Shown piece by piece: positions 25,434 to 36,269 of a DNA stretch of 64,000 nucleotides (positions are counted from its first letter, which is position 1; each line of letters starts with the position of its first letter). Source of the DNA: Nymphaea colorata (taxonomy: Eukaryota; Streptophyta; Magnoliopsida; Nymphaeales; Nymphaeaceae); the NCBI RefSeq assembly GCF_008831285.2, contig NC_045138.2, forward strand, positions 7,345,205 through 7,409,204. The letters are read 5' to 3'. Under the pieces are notes generated by a model. It was not told the origin of the DNA. It worked only from the letters and a program-made list of their open reading frames with translations, and did not search any database. A program made the position numbers and the translations under genes.

Positions 25434-26345
25434 GAACAAAGAAGTGATCCATACAGTCTTTCCCTATGGCTCTACATTGCTTGTGGACATATCCCAAAAA
25501 AGCAGCTGTTGCAAGAACAAAGCCACGGAGCAATGCTATGCTATGGCTCTAAAAAGTGAAAATGAATCACAGATTTGACCATTTTCTGTAATGCTATGGA
25601 CTCACACAAGAAAGCTATGGACTCACACAAGAAAGATGTTTCTGTCAGACAAGGAACTGGGACATGTACAAACTCAAAAGCATTTCAAGAAATCACAAAA
25701 GTGGGCAAATGTACAGGGACATTATTATTGTGCCGAAAAGAAATTCTTTGTAGCAGCATGCTCCAGAACAATAACATATAATGTCTGTACAAGTGCTTCA
25801 TTCTCTCCATGGCTGAATTTTGAAAACTGACTAACTTTCAGTTATCGAAAAAATGGATCTAAAAAATTGGCAAGAAGATTTTGCAACTTTATGGTACTTA
25901 ACTCAAAGAAAATGCAGAATAATAAAAAATTACCCACAATAAGTGGGTGTGAGAAAAGCAAAGAAGGAAACAGAACGCATAACTAAGAAATAAAGAAAAC
26001 ATGAGCACGGAAAGAAACCTTGGTTGCACCAATTTTAGCTGCTGCTACTGGCCCAAGTGACTTGGATTTCTGAGACTGAGCTCTAGACAACTGTGGCTCC
26101 TTCGGCTCTTCTTCATGACTATTGTCATATTCAGGTGTATCAGAGAAGGCAAAAGGATCTCGCAACTGGTTCTCCATACCCATCATCATGGGAGATGGTG
26201 CGTTGTTCAGTGTCTTTGGTAATGACACGCCAGGATGGAAACCAATGCCATCAGGATCATTCAATAAACCATGGCCATTGGATCGTGCAAAGGTTCCACC
26301 GATGGACCTATCTATGGTCGATCTCCTTGAGCAAATTCCACCCAT
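9696..26345 (-). CDS. PSI1: PSI1-like protein (DUF3475 and DUF668)
   Basis: Homologue of Arabidopsis PSK SIMULATOR 1 and its relatives, plant proteins that promote growth. Coding exons, 5' to 3' on the minus strand: 26345-26019, 22223-21898, 21770-21678, 21574-21484, 18268-18175, 17430-17333, 16160-16091, 13027-12921, 11290-11174, 10559-10483, 10347-10303, 10212-9696. Phases agree at every junction, all introns are GT-AG, and the sum is 1962 bp (653 residues), close to the family length. The start MGGICSRR is an N-myristoylation-type sequence (Gly2) with a possible palmitoylated Cys5. DUF3475 covers about residues 158-215 and DUF668 about 387-475 (AGLALHYANII, PQIKAEMEKTLQWL, HHGFGWVGEWANT). 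The last exon gives a Ser/Arg-rich tail. Introns 1, 4 and 7 each exceed 3 kb and hold mobile DNA. Confidence 0.93.
10213..10482 (-). other. PSI1-like introns 10 and 11, with the 45-bp exon 11
   Basis: Exon 11 (10303-10347) is only 45 bp and encodes the conserved HHGFGWVGEWANT segment of DUF668. It is flanked by a 135-bp intron (10348-10482) and a 90-bp intron (10213-10302). Donors (minus strand AA/GTAATTTC and GG/GTGAGTC) and acceptors (CATCAG, GAGCAG) are canonical. Confidence 0.85.
11341..11464. repeat. Compound CA-rich tract with an 18-base C run and (CA)n/(TA)n
   Basis: A CA-rich stretch runs into 18 consecutive C (11409-11426), then (AC)n and (AT)n. On the transcribed minus strand of the PSI1-like gene it reads (UA)(UG)n, poly-G, (UG)-rich, and ends about 50 nt before the exon 9 acceptor. 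All overlapping ORFs here are artefacts of the repeat. Confidence 0.95.
12269..12300. repeat. (CT)n microsatellite in PSI1-like intron 8
   Basis: An uninterrupted run of about 15 CT units. Confidence 0.95.
13258..13410 (+). mobile_element. SINE-like element candidate
   Basis: The stretch GGGGTGTGGCACAACTGGTT fits a tRNA-type A box (TGGCNNARYNGG). About 45-50 bases on, TTGTTCAGATCTAAG is a degenerate B box. This is the usual head of plant tRNA-derived SINEs. It lies in intron 7 of the PSI1-like gene, antisense to it. A similar head occurs at 29369. I could not define a 3' tail or target duplication. Confidence 0.45.
18560..18745. repeat. CTCGA-word repeat fragment in PSI1-like intron 4
   Basis: Short reiterated words around GAGCT, CTCGA and AAGTTCGACTC flank an AT-rich centre, and the phrase CTCAAGTAAGCTCATT lies at the far end. 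It resembles the larger CTCGAG-rich element at 57670-58135. The ends are not sharp. Confidence 0.4.
18988..19012. repeat. (TA)n microsatellite
   Basis: A short run of TA units in PSI1-like intron 4. Confidence 0.9.
19240..19445. repeat. GGAAT/ATTCC-word repeat, MITE-like
   Basis: The stretch is built from the complementary words TGGAAT and ATTCCA in both orientations (for example TTGGAATCATGATTCCAG near 19270), so either strand can fold on itself. It starts after TATCATTTGATGCCCTGG, and a similar inverted phrase, reverse complement TATTTGATACCCAGATGG, lies at about 20107-20124. The two may be ends of one larger element spanning 19245-20124. Confidence 0.4.
19690..19895 (+). pseudogene. Gene fragment, possibly PORR-domain derived, frameshifted
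   Basis: A GC-rich, codon-like stretch inside intron 4 of the PSI1-like gene. One frame reads RKLLIMSRLG...FPIVRNALDLSDGF and stops at about 19810-19812. The next frame continues with FFCVCDEDGINGAWEPL. This order resembles plant organelle RNA recognition (PORR) domain proteins, where an LLMMS-type helix is followed by a GLPDGF-type turn and a short strand with aromatic residues. One frameshift and no intact start argue for a fragment. It lies between the two inverted phrases near 19245 and 20124, so it could have been captured by a transposon. The family assignment is from memory and tentative. Confidence 0.35.
19977..20063. mobile_element. 87-bp MITE-like element
   Basis: The left end GCCCTGTTTGATGG and the reverse complement of the right end GGCCTGTTTGATCA match at 11 of the first 12 bases. 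The interior also pairs (AATTCAAAATTTTGAATT). No target duplication was found. It lies in PSI1-like intron 4. Confidence 0.5.
20065..20118. repeat. 27-bp tandem repeat, two perfect copies
   Basis: The unit TAAAGAATCTTAAGTGCCAT plus CTGGGTA occurs at 20065-20091 and 20092-20118 without differences. The lack of divergence suggests a recent duplication. Confidence 0.9.
20417..20965. other. GC-rich island in PSI1-like intron 4
   Basis: About 500 bp is clearly richer in G and C than the surrounding intron, with a (TA)n(TG)n microsatellite at about 20480-20515 on its left side. Related words recur (GGAGGTTGTTGCCTCC, GGAGGCAATGGCCTCC, GGAGGTCAATGGCTTCC), most of them near-palindromes. Open frames exist on both strands (112, 82, 64 and 63 codons), but none has a recognisable domain or exon borders. 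It is probably part of an inserted element. Confidence 0.45.
20997..21026. repeat. Perfect 12-bp inverted repeat (hairpin)
   Basis: CCCATTATGCCA at 20997-21008 and TGGCATAATGGG at 21015-21026 are exact reverse complements separated by six bases. The repeat lies between the GC-rich island and a (CT)n(TA)n microsatellite at about 21030-21082. Confidence 0.9.
22766..23061 (+). repeat. 5' LTR and primer binding site of the intron-1 copia element
   Basis: The probable LTR starts TGTTAAGTTTG and is about 274 bp long. About ten bases separate its estimated end from TGGTATCATAGC, the primer binding site. The LTR also contains the phrase GACCCGACCCATTTGATCC, similar to the first copia LTR at 1487. 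Confidence 0.6.
23088..23275 (+). repeat. Telomere-like minisatellite in the copia leader
   Basis: Variants of a unit around AAATTTCTGCCCTAATCC recur about eight times and include several CCCTAACCCTAAT stretches, equal to two CCCTAAA-type telomeric units on the complementary strand. It lies between the primer binding site and the gag frame. There is no run long enough to be an interstitial telomere. Confidence 0.75.
23483..24350 (+). pseudogene. copia gag with CCHC zinc knuckle, broken
   Basis: The gag core (UBN2-type) reads openly at 23483-23923 (LKRQFQDIKRGTRSVLEYI) and stops before the linker. The nucleocapsid part follows at about 23985-24350 with a zinc knuckle CFYCNKRGHVKSECW. The frame then passes straight into integrase sequence (TWIHFMKSKSEVF) with no protease between, marking an internal deletion near 24275-24290. 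Confidence 0.85.
24360..24970 (+). pseudogene. copia integrase remnant
   Basis: The integrase core is recognised by CDGGGEF and by CPHTPQQNGIAERKHRHIVE, which includes the third acidic catalytic residue. The frame breaks near 24560 and resumes at 24738-24968 with GYAENYKGYRCYNP and VVFDE, the linker before RT. Similarity ends at about 24970. Confidence 0.85.
25365..25432. repeat. (TA)n and (CATA)n microsatellite in PSI1-like intron 1
   Basis: (TA)n, (CATA)n and a longer (TA)n run; ORFs read here on either strand are repeat artefacts. Confidence 0.95.
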
Positions 26346-27384
26346 TTTTTCTCAAATTGTTCTATATTGATTCCTGATTATTGGAATATCCAGAAACTCA
26401 CCACCCTCGAAGATATTATACATATACGCTTAGAGCTCAATGGCTAGCGAAGCTCAAAATTTCCAAGGGATCCAAACTGTGCCCAGACTCACTTTCACAC
26501 CGATCCTTGCATGCTCAATTGAGTAATTTGTCGTTTCTTTCCCAATTATGGACTAGAACAAGTGATCCAATGGTTCTCACAGTCACAGGCGGTATTATTT
26601 CTTCACTCGTCAGCTAGGACAGAGAAATGTAAAGAGAGTAGTTTATACTTCAGAAGGAGTCCTTGAATTCCCTTCGTTTATTGCAAATCCATGAACCCGA
26701 AAGCAAGCATCCATCTGGAGACAGAAGGGGAATTATCCCGCATCGGAATCAACAGCAACAGCAGAAACCTTTTGCTGCCAAAATCTGTCGTATCAAAAGT
26801 TAGAAAACCAAGGAATAATAACAAGGCTGCTGTTGGTTTCCTAGGCCAAATAAAGAGATAGAGAACACCCACTACCCACTTTATTCTTTTACCACAGATG
26901 AACAAGAAGGTGAGCAACCAAACTAAAAGAAAATCGCGTAAAAGAATTTCTAAAGAACAATTTTCTTCTTCAAAAAGGAAAAGGAAAATCACGAAGACCA
27001 CCGTAGCCGAAGACAAAAATTGATAAAAGAATGGCTATCCTTGAAGAACCCAAAATCAGCGAATTCACCGCGAAAACAGATGATTTAGAAAACCATCCGC
27101 CCATTCTCTGGACAGATCCAACAACAACCAAAAATCACTACAAAAAATCAAAATTTTAGAAAACCCACATAGATCTACCACCAACAGCACCATCCATCAC
27201 TTGGAGATCAGATTTTCCCACACAGAATCGTGAAGATAGAAGAACAGAAGGGCAGAGAGGCAACTTAATACCGATTGATCGGTCAAAAATGACAAAAAAA
27301 AAAAAGAAAACCAAACATCCCAAAAACTTAAAGCAACAAAAAATTAAAAAGAGTAAGAAAGCAAAAGGAAATTGTTGAACTGAC

Positions 27385-27535
27385 CATTGGGGCGGAACTT
27401 TTCAGACAAAGCTTGACGAGACTGCAGCAACAACAAAGAGTAGCAGCAGCAGCAGCAGCAGCAGCTCACAGCTGCTGCACCAAGTCCACCCACCCGATTA
27501 ACCAGGGTGTCAAAGAAGGCCTAGTCAAACCCCAC
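27385..27535 (-). promoter_or_regulatory. Possible 5' non-coding exon of the PSI1-like gene
   Basis: The coding exon starts at 26345, and on the minus strand an acceptor-like AATAATCAG lies just upstream (about 26370-26380). About 1 kb further up, the minus strand reads CCAATG followed by GTCAGT, a plausible donor at 27384/27385. Upstream of that lies an (AGC)8 run (27442-27465). A 5' UTR intron is common in this family. The promoter would then lie between about 27540 and 27900, but no clear TATA box was identified. Confidence 0.3.
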
Positions 27536-29368
27536 CATGGTTAAATTCTAACCGTAGTTAACACCTACACCTCTTTCCCCATAAATGAGCCATGATTTTT
27601 CTGCAAATTCTGAAAAATAAAGAAAAAACAATCGAACCCCATTCTGAGACCAAACCAGGAGTTGGAGAAGCCTCGAGGCGTCCCAGGCGGCGCCCACCCA
27701 CTTCGACTCGCACTTTGACGAAAAGATAACAAAAGAAAGTGAAATTTGACGAAGGGGACGCACCAGCCTTGTCCTTTCTGCAATTGCCAATGAAAAACAA
27801 ACATACCTACGGCTAAGAATAATATCTCGATATTATAGGACTTGGGTGTTCTCTCTTCTTTTTCCTTTTATCTCGGTTCATGCCCAAGTCTAATTGCCAT
27901 TAACTTTTTAAGTTGGCCAGTTGTTTGAGTCTTGCTGTACTGGGTCATTGGTCAATTAAACTCCCTTTTAAGAAATGAAAAAAACAAAAGAAAGAGAGAA
28001 GGAACTTGTTCTATGTGGTTAGTCAAGTCAATCACATTTGTTTGTATTCAAAATTTAAGCTTGGAGATATTGGGAGTTGAGACAATTTTGATTCTGTCAA
28101 TTCTTCTTAATGAGTAGAAGGAGTATTTTATCTTACTATCGAAAATCTCATCAAACTTCATCTTACTGCTCAAAGGAGAATCAAAGCTTCCATCGAACCC
28201 TTTGTTTCTCCTACGTACTGGGCCTACTTTAGTTTCTATCCATTATTGAATTTCAATTTAAATGCAAAGATCAAACCTGCTTTTCAAATTAATCAAAGGT
28301 TCATAATCAGTTTACCATGGGTATTTTTTATTTTAGAGTGGATTTTCACGCTTGATTGCATGAAGATTCAGAGAGCAATGTGCAAAATGTTAAGTTGAAG
28401 ACTGTAGTCGCCAACGGGGTTGCTGCAGAAGGCTTTAGATCAATCTCATTCTGATTCTGCAGTCTTGCCTTTCCATTCTGCTGTCTGAGCTTCCTCATAG
28501 TGTTGTCATGGTAAAATTTGATCGTTAGGGTTCACTCTGTCCAAAAGAAAATAATGTTCAACTGTTCAATCTTTCCAATTTATATCATATCCAACAGGCT
28601 TGACATAATGGTGTGAGCTATAGTTGTCATGGAGGTGGTGATGATCTAATTTTCATTTATACAAGCGGAAGTTATACAACCTAACATTAGAAATGTACAT
28701 GAAAGATATTTTAGCAGTACCCTGATGTCATCCTCAAGAGGATTCAGGGTAGGAATATGAATGGGGTCGGATGTGGGTCAGGTCCGATTCTTAAATAGAA
28801 TTTGATTCGGACTTGGATTCAGAGCCTACTCAAAACTGAATTCTTTTTTTACTAGATCGACCTTTGTTGGATCCTAGTTGGTATACCTGGTTGAGATTTA
28901 GATCTGGTTATGGAACTGCATAATGAATCCGAACCTAAATCCAGATCGGTGATCGGATTCAGATTTTTTAGCACAGGTAGGTGGATTTAAAAACAGGGTA
29001 CATTTTGCAAAACTTAACATAAAACCACGTTGTATTAGCTATGTTGATCTATATATTTTCAGAAGTTAATTGTAGCTTTAAACACAAAAGCAAAAAGCAA
29101 AAAAAAATAGAAAATTAAAATTGAGACAGAAATTATGAACGTTCATATCAGGCTCCTCAATTTGGCAAGGGCTGGCTTAGGTCAGGAATCACCAATATCA
29201 TTACTGCATGCCATTGAGTGCTTGAACATTAACCTTGTTTAGGAAATTAAGTGGAAAATTTGAGTTGATTTAACTGCTTATACATTGGATGACCTCATTC
29301 TTGCAAATACACTTTCTTAAAGGATCACGTAAAATGTAGGTGTTCATAATTCAAAACATCTTACCCTA

Positions 29369-29585
29369 AGGGCCGTGGCATAGCTGGTCAGCGGGGTGTA
29401 ATATAGAAGGTTGGGCAGGTGGCGTGTTAAAGGCACATCGTCAATTTGATTCATGTGGGTGCTACTTACTTAGTCCGTAAATGATGAGATCAGACACTCT
29501 TTGACTGGTATACGACACTCCACTCAAGAATCCAGAGGCAAGGGGAATGAGGGGCCTTTTAAGCCTCTTTTCTAGGCAGAGTGTT
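29369..29585 (+). mobile_element. SINE-like element candidate
   Basis: GGGCCGTGGCATAGCTGGTCA fits a tRNA-type A box, and ATTTGATTCATGTGGGT about 65 bases on is a possible B box. The head resembles the candidate at 13258. The end is unclear. Confidence 0.4.
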
Positions 29586-30087
29586 GTCAACCTCCTACTC
29601 ACCAAGATAATTCAAAATATTTGTTAGCATACAAAAAGAGAAGATGTATGTATCTACCAAACTCAACTAGCTCTTATATAATTGCACTCTGGTATTAAGA
29701 GAGAGTACATGGGAGTTCTCTACAGAAGGTCACTTCTGCTTTCAATTTAGAACTAAAGATGTAAAATTGTATCACGATTTCTTCACAGATGACTTTGTTT
29801 TATAAGAACTTTAGAAGGCCGGGTGTTGCCAAAATTTATTCCGGCTAACTTGTTCAGCGATCAGCATATCATGAAACGCCATTGAATTCTTCCAACTGTT
29901 TCATTTTTCTTATTGCATTTCATACTATATATATGAGATGCATTATTGTCTTTGACTCATAAAAATATTACAAAATTGGAGCTGAATGGACATAAAAGAA
30001 AAAGATATATGCTACACCAATGAGATCACATATATTCATTAAACATGCCTATCTTGGAAATAATAAACCGTCAACAAAATTGACTAT

Positions 30088-30088
<1 letters not shown>

Positions 30089-30135
<47 letters not shown>
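30089..30135. repeat. (GA)n microsatellite
   Basis: A run of about 23 GA units. Confidence 0.97.
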
Positions 30136-30138
<3 letters not shown>

Positions 30139-31553
30139 TCAACTTTTAGCTACATGTGGGGACATGGAGGTAGCATAGAAAACAATAAAGGGCCAGATAG
30201 GTCTTCATCTTTCAATAAATTGTCTTATTCATGATTAATGGAATCAAATCAAATAATTGAAGCTCTAAACTCATTGGTCCACATTGCATAAGCTGTCCTT
30301 CTAAGCGTTTAGTGGCTCCCAGCAGAACCCATGAATAGTTAATTATTTGAATAAGTTTTTGGTTATAGAATAATCACATCTCACCTTGCTTAATTGTAGA
30401 TATAATATGACCAAAATGTTGCTTGTGGCGAGGAACTTGATGAACATGTAGAAGGACAAGCAGCCTTGGAGTAAAGTGCACATTACTTTTGAAAGGTTCT
30501 TTATTATGGTTCACTTTAAATTCTTCTTAATAAGTAAATGGAGCTAGCTTGAATTACATTCTAAGTTCTAGGGTTGGTCTATTAACTGCAGATCTAAGAT
30601 CCATGGTGATTTATGCTCAGTGACATGTAGCCCCTTACTGTCAGAGCTTAGAAATATAACATAAATCATAGATTTGGGATTGACAATGTTAAAATCCATT
30701 GTCTAGTGACCGATACACATATTGGCATCAGCCCCAAACTTTTTCTTTATTTGCATAAAGGTGCCATCAAATATTTGTTTATTTATATATACTAGTGCCC
30801 CTTAAAGAATGAAAATTCCTTAAATGGTGCCCTTCAACCAAAAATTTCTGGCTCCACAACTAAATTGATCCACACTTTTTATTTAAACAAAAGCCTTATA
30901 TAATGTATACTCAAACCAACATCAGATTTGAGATTCGAGGCTATCCTTAGTTTGATAGAGAGATCTTAGTCTTATGACCATATATAGATGTGAATTCTAA
31001 TCAACCCCGGATACTAGATCTAAGGTTATCAAACATATCATTGATTTATAATGAGAGAAGTTAGGCTTTTGACAATATAGTAAGTTACAAGAGACTCTGG
31101 GTGTGTGCATTGGGATGTGCGCAATTCTATACATGGCATTGGCAGCCTTTCTTCTTTTTCATTTTTAACACGAAAAAATGCATATAGAATATGAGAGGCA
31201 AGTCGCAATCTGGTGGGAGTTAAACTCCATCTCTAGTATCTGCATCCCCAGGTCCTATAGACGGAGGGGGAGCAAGAAATTTATGGCGTATGAGCATTCA
31301 TATATAAATTCAATTATTTTATGAGGCAATCTATATATATATATATATAATTAAGCTGCCATGGGGTATCAACAGAAAATATACGAATTTTATGTGAGCT
31401 GGTGTGGGCTGCTCACATATGCCTCCGCCACTACCTTAAAGGTGTCATTTACGTAGTCCCTTTCTCAAGAATTTCAAAAATATAATATTGTCTTCCATTG
31501 TGTGGTGCTTGTTACATACTGTTAACCAGATATAAGAAGTCTAAGGAAAACAT

Positions 31554-31575
31554 CTCTCTCTCTCTCTCTCCCTCC

Positions 31576-31622
<47 letters not shown>
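31554..31622. repeat. (CT)n(TA)n compound microsatellite
   Basis: A CT run with a short CCTCCCTC interruption passes directly into a TA run. Confidence 0.97.
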
Positions 31623-31625
<3 letters not shown>

Positions 31626-33516
31626 AAACCACCATCCAATCAACAGCACTCTATGCATTATATGAGGGGTGTGCTATGAGAGGCCAGAGGAAGAGGGAAT
31701 CCCTACTACCATGGGGATTCATCTCCCTCTCTCTAGAGTTCATGATAGCTAGTGGATAGCCGTCCAGCCAGGGGCGGAACCAAGATTTTTTCATTAGGAG
31801 GGTCAAACTAACTTTCAAAATTTTAACAGGGGTGAAAATATTTTTTTTTTCAAAAATTTTATACACGTTATGTGAAAATTTTTAAATATTATATACAATT
31901 TTTTGTTTTTAAAATTTTGACCAACGAGTAAGCCAACTTTCTTCCTCCATCGGCACCTGCCATTGTCCACTGAACATGTAATTTACCTTTTCTCTTACTT
32001 CATGGAACCTATGTAATTGATTTGCTTGAGAAGCCCTATTGCAGGTTTCTCGTTCATCATTATTTGTTATGTTGGTTGAAGCTTTTACATTGGTCTATCT
32101 GCAATTGGTTCTTCAATTTCTTTTGAAGTTCATACAGATGGGGCAAATCGATCGATGGGAATTTGGGTTCTGATTTAGGAAATCAACTTTTCATCACTTC
32201 ATTCCCACAATCCATTTGATCCATGAGTTTGATTCTACCAAAGTAGTTCAGGTGAGCTGAAACCATCCCCCACCTCTGGGGTTCAGGGTTGTTTCGGTAC
32301 TTATACACCTATCAACTAGAGTATTATACTGCAATTGTTCGTAATCTAGAGGAGTAGCACCCACGAGAATTGAACTAACAATGGCTCTCACCGGCCCACC
32401 AGCCCGATCAACTATACTATGTCCCTTAGAGCAATTCCACCAAAGTAGTTGCATCCAACCAAGCACAACATACACAAAAAAATATTTAGCTGCACTGTTC
32501 AATTTCAACCTAGCATCTACAAGGCAAAATTATTGGACTGTGAAAATTGTGTACGTCCCAATTGACATGACGTTGGGCATCCAAGTACTGATATTCTTTT
32601 TTTGATTTCCATTGTTTCTTGATTTGCCAATTCATGCAGTTGATTTTCTAATTCTTGATTCAACCACCTTTTCTTGAAGATGCACTATCTTCCTTCATTA
32701 TTATATGATTATAGGGTTCAAGCTCTTGTATTTATGCAAGTCCGTCTTGCATTCATCAGGTTGTGATGTAGTCAACTTGACAATTGTTAATTAATTTGTT
32801 ATTCCATCAAATTAGGTTCTTCTAAAAGCACAAGTTCTATGTAATGTTGATGCAGGTAAATGGTTCCAATATGCAAAGTCACATATTTCAACTTGATCCA
32901 AAAATTGGTTGTTTCAATTGGATGCCAAAATTACGTAAGTAATGGAACACATCTTTTATCGGAATTATTACACAGTTGATTGAGTGATTGAAAGTTGCTT
33001 TTATTGATTTTTTTTTTTTGCAGGCAAATCGATGCGAGAACTCATGAATGCAGTTTTATTAGCTAATGAATTAGATGACATGCATGGGGATGAAGGTAGA
33101 CCACATGTTGATAACATAGATTAAATGGAAGGGCTCAACTTTGATGCAGGTACCGATTATGACATATGAAATATGGATTGATCAAAAGTTATGGGATCCA
33201 GCATGTTTTCTGTTAGACCTAATTAGTTCAGCCCTTCTTAGGTTGTGCGAAATAGGTTTTATGGCATCCAGCTTGTTCCATAAATGGTTTGGAGGCTAAA
33301 TCTATTCTATTTGGATTTAGCTTGCAGGTGATGTTTGGGATAGGGTCTGAATATATCATAGACAAGCTTGTGTCAAGTGATGGTGCTTTTTGGGGGCATT
33401 TGATAGCCCCCCATTTCAGATTCAACCTTGGATATGCTATGAGTCATGATGGCCTATCAAACGAGCATTTTTTAGATCCACGGATTTCAATTCTACTAAA
33501 GGGTGGACATCTATGA

Positions 33517-33517
33517 T

Positions 33518-33575
<58 letters not shown>

Positions 33576-33580
33576 GAGGA
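33517..33580. repeat. Palindromic compound microsatellite (CT)n(AT)n(AG)n
   Basis: A CT run, an AT run and an AG run follow each other, so the block is nearly its own reverse complement over about 60 bp. Confidence 0.95.
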
Positions 33581-33795
33581 GGAGGAACCAGTGACAGAGA
33601 TACATGGTGGCTGGTGTGGCATCCTGGGCCACTGCTCACACCAGTTAATCAGATATTTCTATGGAAAGACTTGAATTTATCCTATGATAATTCAAAAATT
33701 ATATGTCATGACCACACCAGAATTGAGTGCCCCTTAACTGAGAAATTCTGGCTCTACTCTAGCGGCAACCTAACTCAGCCAAGTTTGTTGAGGGT

Positions 33796-33830
<35 letters not shown>
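33796..33830. repeat. (GA)n microsatellite
   Basis: A GA run just upstream of the LINE remnant. Confidence 0.95.
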
Positions 33831-33831
<1 letters not shown>

Positions 33832-36269
33832 AGGTCAAGGGTTTTCGAGGCAAAACACTTGTTAGAAAAATGACATGCCAAAAGAAAGAGGGCTAGGGCC
33901 ATGGAAAAATGTCAAAGCACTTTTTACCCTTCATATTTGCAGGTTTCATCCATGTCAATATGACATAACCTTACAAGTTCAGAAACACAGCTTGAGAGCT
34001 CTGTTGCATGATGGAGTGTGAGGGTGTGGAAAATGGGAGCGTTGGATGGGGTTTGGGGGAAACCTCCAACCACTGGGAGATGTAGTGAGAGATTCTGACA
34101 GCTATCGGCCCTCCCGTGTGAAGATTGTGGTTCATCATTCTCTAGAGAGTCCACTTATTATAATTCCTTCTCAGGCATATGAATGTCTCACTCAGATATT
34201 CTACTTCATGACAACACTAGGCTTGGTGAAGAAATGAAAATCAAAGAGGTCCAATCGATTGAAATTGGGCTGCAACTTCTTAACCTACTAGTGGAACTCT
34301 AGAATGAGTACTCTTTCAAAGCTATTGCCCAGATAAAGTTAGAGGTGGGATATGCCTAGATAGAGTTAGAGGTGCCTATGGGGTTTACTCCCATCTCCTC
34401 ATCAAATTGAGATATGGTGATAACAACATATTCATTCAGGAAATACATTACAAAGCTAGGTTTTCCTAACCCAAGGAAGAGGGTTATAGTGGTCCAGAGA
34501 ATCAATATTGGGTATACTAAGAAGGGGATGAAAGATGATGGGTTCAATTCGGCAGCTAAGGGGCCTAGGGCTCCACCATTAGTGTCTAGAAACATTACTT
34601 GGTCAAGGAACCATGAACCTCATGACACCAAAGACTGCCTCTCATTCTCCAACAACTGACAAAACTTCATTTGCAGTCACAGAAGGGAATGGATCCGGTA
34701 AGATGTTCTCAAAAATTTGTGGCTCTAACCTAGGTATTTTGATCACTCCTTTCAAATCATTTTTTTGCCTATGGGCAAAAAGGGGTTTAGGGGAGAAGGA
34801 TGTACGTCCAAGGTAAACCTTTGTGGCCTCCTTGGTTGTAGAGGATAGGAAGTGGAAAAAGACATTCAATAGCTCGATGGGTAGCTCAAGTTTCTAACGG
34901 AGAAATTGTACGTCAGAGAATTCTGGAGGGCAAAACATGTTTGAGTTTTAGCCCAAAGGGGTAGGATGGAAGAAAACCCATAGTGAGCTTGAACTCCCTG
35001 TCCACTTAGGATGAAGGCTGGATAACTGCTAATGGAAAGAGGAGGAAGAACTCCAACAAAGACTATAATACTTAGGTGTTCAAGGAATAGGCACATGTGA
35101 GAAATAAATGTGAAGAGACTGATAAATAAAAACTCACGACTTCTCTCACAAAAGGGGCCATGGAGGACTAAAGAAAGACCTTGCTTGAAATGTGAGTGGA
35201 GTGGCGAGGACGGGCACTCTGATAGATATCATATCCTTCATGAATGAATGTTTACTCAATCTTTTTCTTGTCTCATTGATACCACTGTAGACCCTCAAAG
35301 TGATTGCTGATGTAACTTTTAGACTATGCCAGATGGATTATGGTTCTAACCCTAATATGTTAAAGGGGGAAGCTAGAATTGCCGGTCTGTGGAATGATAG
35401 TACATTATAACTTTCTTGGAAATCATCTATATGGTGGATGATCAGTTTTTTTTTTCTTACAGAAATTCACTGCAAGATAGTTATTGGTAATGTCTATCTT
35501 CTTAACTAAACATGTGAGATGGTAGTCTCTTTCAATTGGAAGACGAGCTTAGTATCAAAAGTTGCCCTTTTATCTGCATGGATGACTCCAATGCCATGCA
35601 GTTGCACTGCAACAAATTAGTATCCATAATCCACCTGAACAGCCAACTTTCCCACATGTTCAATGAATTTATTGCAGGATATAGATTCATGGGGTTAGCA
35701 AATCCAAGCAACCAGTTTTTGTGGTCCAACAGACAGAAAAGAGGGGATCTAGTTCAACACAAACTAGATTGAACTTTCATTAATCAATTATTGAATGAAG
35801 GCTGAAGCTGTAATGCAAAGGGCAGGATAATCACTTGAGCCATGTTTGACCACAATGCAATGTCAGACACAATGCAGCGTACCTCCAAGTGAAGTCTAAG
35901 CATAGTTTTACTTCAACAAATTATGGTCCTTATCTCATGAAATCATTCGTAATGGTGTTCTGTGAGCAATGACCATTCAATGATACGATTGCTGCAAATG
36001 CTCCAAGTGGTGTCCAAGCATCTCCAATCATGGAATTGGAATAAGTTGGGCATGTGCCTAATAGAATATAGTAGTATCACAAAATCCATGGAGGATGTCC
36101 AGCAATAGGTAGAGAACCAAGTTGAGGAAGAAGAATATAGGATTCAGATGGATGAGGTGTATTGGAAAAACATGCCTAAAATTAGATGACATCATGTAGG
36201 GGATAGAAATGCAAAAACTTTTTCAAACTATGGCTAAAAACTAGAAAAGAAAGAACCTTGTAGAAGTCT

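Larger units (their letters stand above)
27540..33790. other. Gene-poor intergenic region
   Basis: No protein-coding gene can be supported. Items seen: GGATTCGG/ATCCGAA-word repeat at about 28745-28985; SINE-like candidate near 29369; (GA)n at 30089-30135; (CT)n(TA)n at about 31555-31622; a CAGGGGCGGAACCAAG-headed MITE-like repeat beginning near 31770; and at 32860-33130 a few short exon-like stretches with splice-like borders but no recognisable family. AT content is high throughout. Confidence 0.5.

Noticed and set aside
25209-25578. ORFs made of Tyr-Ile repeats
   Set aside because: Reading of a (TA)n/(CATA)n microsatellite.
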